Assembly: GCA_003533975.1 (NCBI GenBank) | Contig: DQCL01000297.1 | Location: 1-18,517 of the forward strand | Length of the DNA: 18,517 bases | Direction of reading: 5' to 3' | From: Octadecabacter sp. | GTDB lineage: Bacteria; Pseudomonadota; Alphaproteobacteria; Rhodobacterales; Rhodobacteraceae | Part shown: piece by piece, positions 14,427 through 18,517 of the stretch | Layout of the letters: every line of letters begins with the position of its first letter | How positions within the stretch are numbered: position 1 is the stretch's first letter | Notes under the pieces: model-generated | Databases searched by the model: none | What the model was told of the DNA's origin: nothing | What the model saw: the letters and a program-made list of their open reading frames with translations, nothing else | Program-made: the position numbers and the translations under genes

Positions 14427-15620
14427 ATGCTTTTGACAAACGGACATATCGCGACGCTGAAGAACGACGATAGTTTTGGGCTGATTTCAGACGGCGTAAT
14501 TGCACTGGATGGGGCGCAGATCGCATGGGTTGGTTCTGCGGCGGATTTACCTGAGGCGTTTCAAGATCAACCGACAAAGGACTTAAATGGGCGACTGGTT
14601 ACGCCTGCCTTGATCGACTGCCACACACATGTGGTCTTTGGCGGCAACCGCGCAGCTGAGTTTGAACAGCGGCTGAATGGTGCCAGCTACGAAGAAGTTG
14701 CTAAAGCCGGCGGCGGTATCGTGTCCACAGTTACGGCAACGCGAAATGCGACCCAAGAGGCGCTTCTCACGAGTGCGTTGACGCGCGTCGATGCAATGAT
14801 TGCGGAAGGTGTGACGCTGATCGAGGTGAAGTCTGGCTACGGGTTGGATCAAGAAACTGAACTAAAGATGCTACGTACGGCCCGTCAGATTGCAAAAGCG
14901 CGCGATATTGATGTGAGGACAAGTTTCTTGGGGGCTCATGCGGTACCTGCAGATTACGCGGGACGATCTGATGCATATATAGACGAGGTTTGTATTCCGA
15001 CCCTACGTGCGGCCCAGAATGAAGGGCTGGTGGATGCAGTCGATGGGTTCTGCGAAGGCATTGCTTTTGGCGTCGCACAGATGGAACGCGTGTTTTCAGT
15101 AGCGGCTGAACTTGGTTTGCCCGTTAAGCTGCACGCAGAGCAATTGTCCAATATCGGTGGTACGCAGCTGGCAGCACAGTTCACGGCCCTTAGCGCAGAT
15201 CATGTTGAATACGCGACAGATGCAGACGCGGCTGCATTAGCTGCTGCCGGAACAGTTGCGACCATACTGCCCGGCGCGTTTTATACCTTGCGCGAAACCC
15301 AAGCACCGCCAATCCAGTCCTTTCGCGACCACGGCGTACCGATGGCTTTGGCCACCGACTGTAATCCGGGATCGTCGCCATTAACCTCGCCTTTGTTGGC
15401 GATGAACATGGCGTGCACGTTGTTTCGGATGACACCGCTTGAGGCATTGTTGGGCATGACGGCCCATGCCGCGCGCGCACTTGGTGAGACAAACCGAGGT
15501 CGCATCGTCGAAGGCGCTAGGGCCGATTTGAATATCTGGGACGTCGCCCATCCGGCTGAGCTGTCTTACCGCATCGGGTACAACCCGCTGTACTCTCGTA
15601 TCTTTAAGGGATCGCTATGA
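14427..15620 (+). CDS. hutI: Imidazolonepropionase HutI
   Basis: A 397-aa amidohydrolase from ATG 14427 ([11 protein letters not shown]). An in-frame GTG at 14415 would add four residues, but GTGAG of that segment serves better as the ribosome site for 14427. Metal and substrate motifs: H66 and H68 ([10 protein letters not shown]), SGYGL (136-140), H236 (KLHAEQLS), and D311 in [11 protein letters not shown]. The enzyme hydrolyses 4-imidazolone-5-propionate to N-formimino-L-glutamate in the cytoplasm, supplying HutF. It is the first gene of the + hut operon, and its stop overlaps the hutH ATG by 4 nt. Confidence 0.95.
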   Translation: MLLTNGHIATLKNDDSFGLISDGVIALDGAQIAWVGSAADLPEAFQDQPTKDLNGRLVTPALIDCHTHVVFGGNRAAEFEQRLNGASYEEVAKAGGGIVSTVTATRNATQEALLTSALTRVDAMIAEGVTLIEVKSGYGLDQETELKMLRTARQIAKARDIDVRTSFLGAHAVPADYAGRSDAYIDEVCIPTLRAAQNEGLVDAVDGFCEGIAFGVAQMERVFSVAAELGLPVKLHAEQLSNIGGTQLAAQFTALSADHVEYATDADAAALAAAGTVATILPGAFYTLRETQAPPIQSFRDHGVPMALATDCNPGSSPLTSPLLAMNMACTLFRMTPLEALLGMTAHAARALGETNRGRIVEGARADLNIWDVAHPAELSYRIGYNPLYSRIFKGSL

Positions 15621-17158
15621 CCGTCACACTTATTCCCGGCGCGACTACATTGGCGCAGCTGCACGATATCTGGTCGGGCGAGAAACCTGCACGTCTTGAT
15701 CCGTCGTCCCATGGCGCGATCAGGGATGCCGCAGAAATGGTTTCGAAGGCCGCGGCTGGCGAAGAGGCGGTCTACGGGATCAATACGGGCTTTGGAAAAC
15801 TTGCTAGCGTCAAGATCGCTGCGCAGGATGTCGCAACGTTGCAGCGCAATTTGATCCTTTCGCATTGCTGTGGCGTTGGTGATCCACTCGACGTGGCGAC
15901 AGCCCGCTTGATGATGGTCCTTAAACTTCTGTCGCTGGGGCGCGGTGCGTCTGGCGTGGCCATGTCCACGGTCGAAATTCTTGAAGCGATGCTCGCCAAA
16001 GGCGTGACGCCCGTCATCCCAAGCCAAGGGTCGGTTGGTGCCTCTGGTGATTTGGCCCCGCTCGCGCATATGGCGGCTGCCATGATCGGGGAAGGCGAGG
16101 CGGTGTTTGGCACGGCGCGAATGCCGGCGGGCGATGCACTGTCTAGGGCTGGGATCACGCCGATTGTTCTGAGGGCGAAAGAGGGCCTTGCGCTTATCAA
16201 TGGGACACAGTTTTCAACCGCATGCGCCTTGGTTGGTCTTTGGGGCGCGTGGGAAAATGCAGCGACGTCTGTGGTGACATGTGCGTTGTCTACGGACGCG
16301 ATCATGGGGTCTACTGCCCCGCTGCAAGACGCAATCCACACGTTGCGCGGCCACGCGGGCCAAATCGCTGTCGCTCGGGCCCAACGTGCCTTAATGGAAG
16401 GGTCCGAAATCCGTGAAAGCCATGTTGATGGCGACACGCGCGTGCAGGATCCGTATTGCATTCGTTGTCAGCCACAAGTCACAGGCGCTGCAATGGATCT
16501 GCTGCACTTCGCCGGCAGAACATTAGAAACTGAAGCCAATGCCGTTACGGACAATCCTTTGGTCTTGGTTGACGATGGCCTAATTGTTTCGGGCGGCAAC
16601 TTTCACGCAGAACCTGTCGGGTTCGCCGCCGATCAAATTGCGGTTGCGGTGTCCGAAATCGGGGCGATCGCGCAACGCCGCGTGGCGCTAATGGTGGACC
16701 CAACGCTGAGCTTTGATTTGCCCCCGTTCCTGACGCCTGATCCGGGTTTGAATTCTGGATTGATGATCGCGGAGGTTACCACGGCCGCATTGATGAGTGA
16801 GAACAAGCACCTCGCAAACCCTTGCACCACGGACAGCACCCCGACATCCGCCAACCAAGAGGACCACGTTTCCATGGCGGCCCATGCGGCGCGGCGTTTG
16901 CTGAAGATGAATGCGAACCTTAACGTTATTCTTGGGGTGGAGGCGATGTGTGGCGTTCAAGGCATCGAATTCCGCACGCCTTTGCAGACAAGTGCGCCGT
17001 TGAAAGCCACTATGAAAATCTTGCGGGCCGAGATTCCGACGATCGAAAAAGATCGATACATGGCTCCGTCCATTGAGGCCGCTGGAGAACTGGTTGCATC
17101 AGGAACATTAACCGCGTCCATTCATCTGCCCGCCTACGTCAAAGGCCATGCGGAATGA
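15617..17158 (+). CDS. hutH: Histidine ammonia-lyase HutH
   Basis: A 513-aa enzyme, the standard length. The electrophilic MIO cofactor forms from A142-S143-G144 in [12 protein letters not shown]. Active-site Y53 lies in [10 protein letters not shown], and the conserved VTDNPLV and ENKHLANP segments follow. It removes ammonia from L-histidine to give urocanate, the first step of the pathway and the source of the HutC inducer. ATGA overlaps join it to hutI upstream and hutG downstream. Confidence 0.97.
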   Translation: MTVTLIPGATTLAQLHDIWSGEKPARLDPSSHGAIRDAAEMVSKAAAGEEAVYGINTGFGKLASVKIAAQDVATLQRNLILSHCCGVGDPLDVATARLMMVLKLLSLGRGASGVAMSTVEILEAMLAKGVTPVIPSQGSVGASGDLAPLAHMAAAMIGEGEAVFGTARMPAGDALSRAGITPIVLRAKEGLALINGTQFSTACALVGLWGAWENAATSVVTCALSTDAIMGSTAPLQDAIHTLRGHAGQIAVARAQRALMEGSEIRESHVDGDTRVQDPYCIRCQPQVTGAAMDLLHFAGRTLETEANAVTDNPLVLVDDGLIVSGGNFHAEPVGFAADQIAVAVSEIGAIAQRRVALMVDPTLSFDLPPFLTPDPGLNSGLMIAEVTTAALMSENKHLANPCTTDSTPTSANQEDHVSMAAHAARRLLKMNANLNVILGVEAMCGVQGIEFRTPLQTSAPLKATMKILRAEIPTIEKDRYMAPSIEAAGELVASGTLTASIHLPAYVKGHAE

Positions 17159-17955
17159 CACCTGTTACTGTCACCCAAGGTACCAGTCCAATTGTCTTGG
17201 GGCTGCCGCATTCGGGGACGTTTGTACCCGACGATGTGGTCAGCAGCCTGAACGATACTGGGCGAAAGTTAGCGGATACAGATTGGCATATTGATCGTTT
17301 GTATGACGGGCTTTTGGCAGGTGTAACAACCGTCAGGGCCAAGTTTCACCGTTACGTTATTGACGCCAACCGCGACCCTAAGGGGGGCAGCCTATATCCG
17401 GGACAGAACACCACGACGCTTGTTCCGTTGACCGATTTTGATGGTGTGGGCATTTGGGACACGCCCCCAACGTCTGCTGACGTTACACGGCGGTGCCGAG
17501 AGTTTCATACACCTTATCATGAAGCATTGCAGGCAGAGCTGGCGCGCGTCCGTGGCTTGCATGGGGTTGCTATTTTATATGACTGCCACTCGATCCGCTC
17601 AGATATTCCGTTTTTGTTTGAAGGGGTATTGCCCGATTTCAATGTCGGAACGAACCTTGGGGCGACGTGCGCAGCGAAGATTGAAGCTACAGCGGTTGCG
17701 ATCTGCGAGGACGCGCTGGGATACAGCGCGACTGTTAACGGCCGTTTTAAAGGTGGGTGGACAACGCGCCATTATGGGCAACCACAATCTGGCATCCATT
17801 CGATCCAGATGGAACTGGCCCAATCCACATACCTTACCCACGAAGAAGCGCCTTGGACCTATGACCAAGGCAAGGCTGATCGTTTACGACCACATCTGAA
17901 ACACATCCTGACTGCTTTGGCCGAACTGGCCCCATTTCTAGGAGGCACCCAATGA
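17155..17955 (+). CDS. hutG: N-formylglutamate deformylase HutG
   Basis: A 266-aa member of the N-formylglutamate amidohydrolase family. Typical stretches are [12 protein letters not shown] near the N-terminus, [45 protein letters not shown] and [11 protein letters not shown] followed by [11 protein letters not shown]. It hydrolyses N-formyl-L-glutamate to glutamate and formate, the last step of the HutF route. HutF and HutG occurring together shows the cell uses this branch, not the formamide-releasing HutG of enteric bacteria (an unrelated arginase-family enzyme). Both ends overlap neighbours by 4 nt. Confidence 0.94.
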   Translation: MTPVTVTQGTSPIVLGLPHSGTFVPDDVVSSLNDTGRKLADTDWHIDRLYDGLLAGVTTVRAKFHRYVIDANRDPKGGSLYPGQNTTTLVPLTDFDGVGIWDTPPTSADVTRRCREFHTPYHEALQAELARVRGLHGVAILYDCHSIRSDIPFLFEGVLPDFNVGTNLGATCAAKIEATAVAICEDALGYSATVNGRFKGGWTTRHYGQPQSGIHSIQMELAQSTYLTHEEAPWTYDQGKADRLRPHLKHILTALAELAPFLGGTQ

Positions 17956-18517
17956 CCAATTCCCGCCACAACATCCGCGACGTTTTCCCACCCACAGGCA
18001 CTGAGATCACGGCCAAAAGCTGGCTGACTGAGGCACCAATGCGGATGCTCATGAACAACCTTCACCCCGATGTGGCAGAGAACCCGCATGAGTTGGTGGT
18101 GTATGGTGGCATTGGTCGTGCGGCGCGATCATGGGAAGATTTTGACGCCATTGTCGCCGCGCTGAAAAATCTTGAGGATACGCAGACCTTGCTCGTTCAA
18201 TCGGGCAAACCTGTGGGTGTGTTTAATACCCACAAAGATGCGCCGCGTGTTTTGATCGCGAACTCGAACCTCGTTCCGCATTGGGCGACTTGGGATCATT
18301 TCAACGAGCTCGATAAAAAGGGCCTCGCGATGTACGGGCAGATGACGGCTGGATCGTGGATCTACATCGGCACCCAAGGCATCGTTCAGGGCACGTACGA
18401 GACATTTATGGAGGCCGGCCGCCAGCACTATGAGGGAAACCTCAACGGGCGTTGGATTTTGACCGGTGGCCTAGGTGGAATGGGCGGCGCACAGCCGTTG
18501 GCGGCGGTGATGGCGGG
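17952..18517 (+). CDS. hutU: Urocanate hydratase HutU (5' part, runs off the window)
   Basis: ATG 17952 follows a strong AGGAGG (17940-17945) and overlaps the hutG stop by 4 nt. The first 188 residues are present of a protein usually about 555 long. They begin [16 protein letters not shown] and contain the urocanase hallmarks [66 protein letters not shown] and [15 protein letters not shown] (the NAD-binding start). It converts urocanate to imidazolonepropionate with NAD+ as an electrophile. The stronger ribosome site compared with other genes of the operon may raise its yield. Truncated only by the window edge. Confidence 0.96.
   Translation, partial: MTNSRHNIRDVFPPTGTEITAKSWLTEAPMRMLMNNLHPDVAENPHELVVYGGIGRAARSWEDFDAIVAALKNLEDTQTLLVQSGKPVGVFNTHKDAPRVLIANSNLVPHWATWDHFNELDKKGLAMYGQMTAGSWIYIGTQGIVQGTYETFMEAGRQHYEGNLNGRWILTGGLGGMGGAQPLAAVMA

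Noticed and set aside
15772..16461. 229-aa open frame on minus opposite hutH
   Set aside because: Antisense shadow of a clearly coding histidine ammonia-lyase.
1..18517. CRISPR arrays, insertion sequences, integrases, tRNA or rRNA genes
   Set aside because: No regularly spaced repeats, transposase or integrase motifs, terminal inverted repeats or tRNA-like cloverleaf sequences were found by eye on either strand.

Overview
The window reads as chromosomal DNA of a marine alphaproteobacterium of the Roseobacter group (Rhodobacteraceae). The basis is protein style, tight 1-4 nt gene overlaps, a HutF-type histidine pathway, and one copy of an intergenic element that I associate with this family. 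There is no sign of phage, transposon, CRISPR, tRNA or rRNA. Most of the window is ordinary, densely packed metabolic chromosome.

Left part (1-2.8 kb): the tail of a peptidoglycan-binding-domain protein on + converges on a minus-strand lipid cluster. In transcription order this cluster is a TetR/AcrR regulator, an unlisted 44-aa small protein, a PlsC-like acyltransferase and a CdsA-like cytidylyltransferase (the last two overlap by 4 nt). Three near-identical dyads, TGAAC-N3-GTTC(A/G), occur only around the regulator: one in front of its own gene and two flanking a predicted promoter in front of the small gene. This suggests a self-contained, autoregulated phospholipid switch and is the most unusual unit here.

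Middle part (2.8-11.6 kb), all on minus: an enolase-superfamily dehydratase/racemase with atypical active-site motifs, preceded by a possible 34-aa coupled ORF; a zinc alcohol dehydrogenase; a TetA-like MFS transporter with a terminator overlapping its stop codon; a 364-nt non-coding stretch with a strong dyad; a PcaD-like enol-lactonase; an endonuclease/exonuclease/phosphatase-fold protein; a PLP threonine/serine dehydratase; an alpha/beta hydrolase; and a type II 2-haloacid dehalogenase. The last three form a translationally coupled operon.

Right part (11.7-18.5 kb): a SlyD-like FKBP prolyl isomerase on + converges, across a strong hairpin, on the histidine-utilisation locus. hutF-hutC run on minus and hutI-hutH-hutG-hutU run on + from one ~75-nt control region. 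This encodes the five-step route: histidine to urocanate (HutH), imidazolonepropionate (HutU), formiminoglutamate (HutI), formylglutamate (HutF), then glutamate plus formate (HutG). A dyad of the GT-N4-AC type expected for HutC lies inside two overlapping divergent promoters, so histidine catabolism is probably switched at one point. hutU runs off the right edge.
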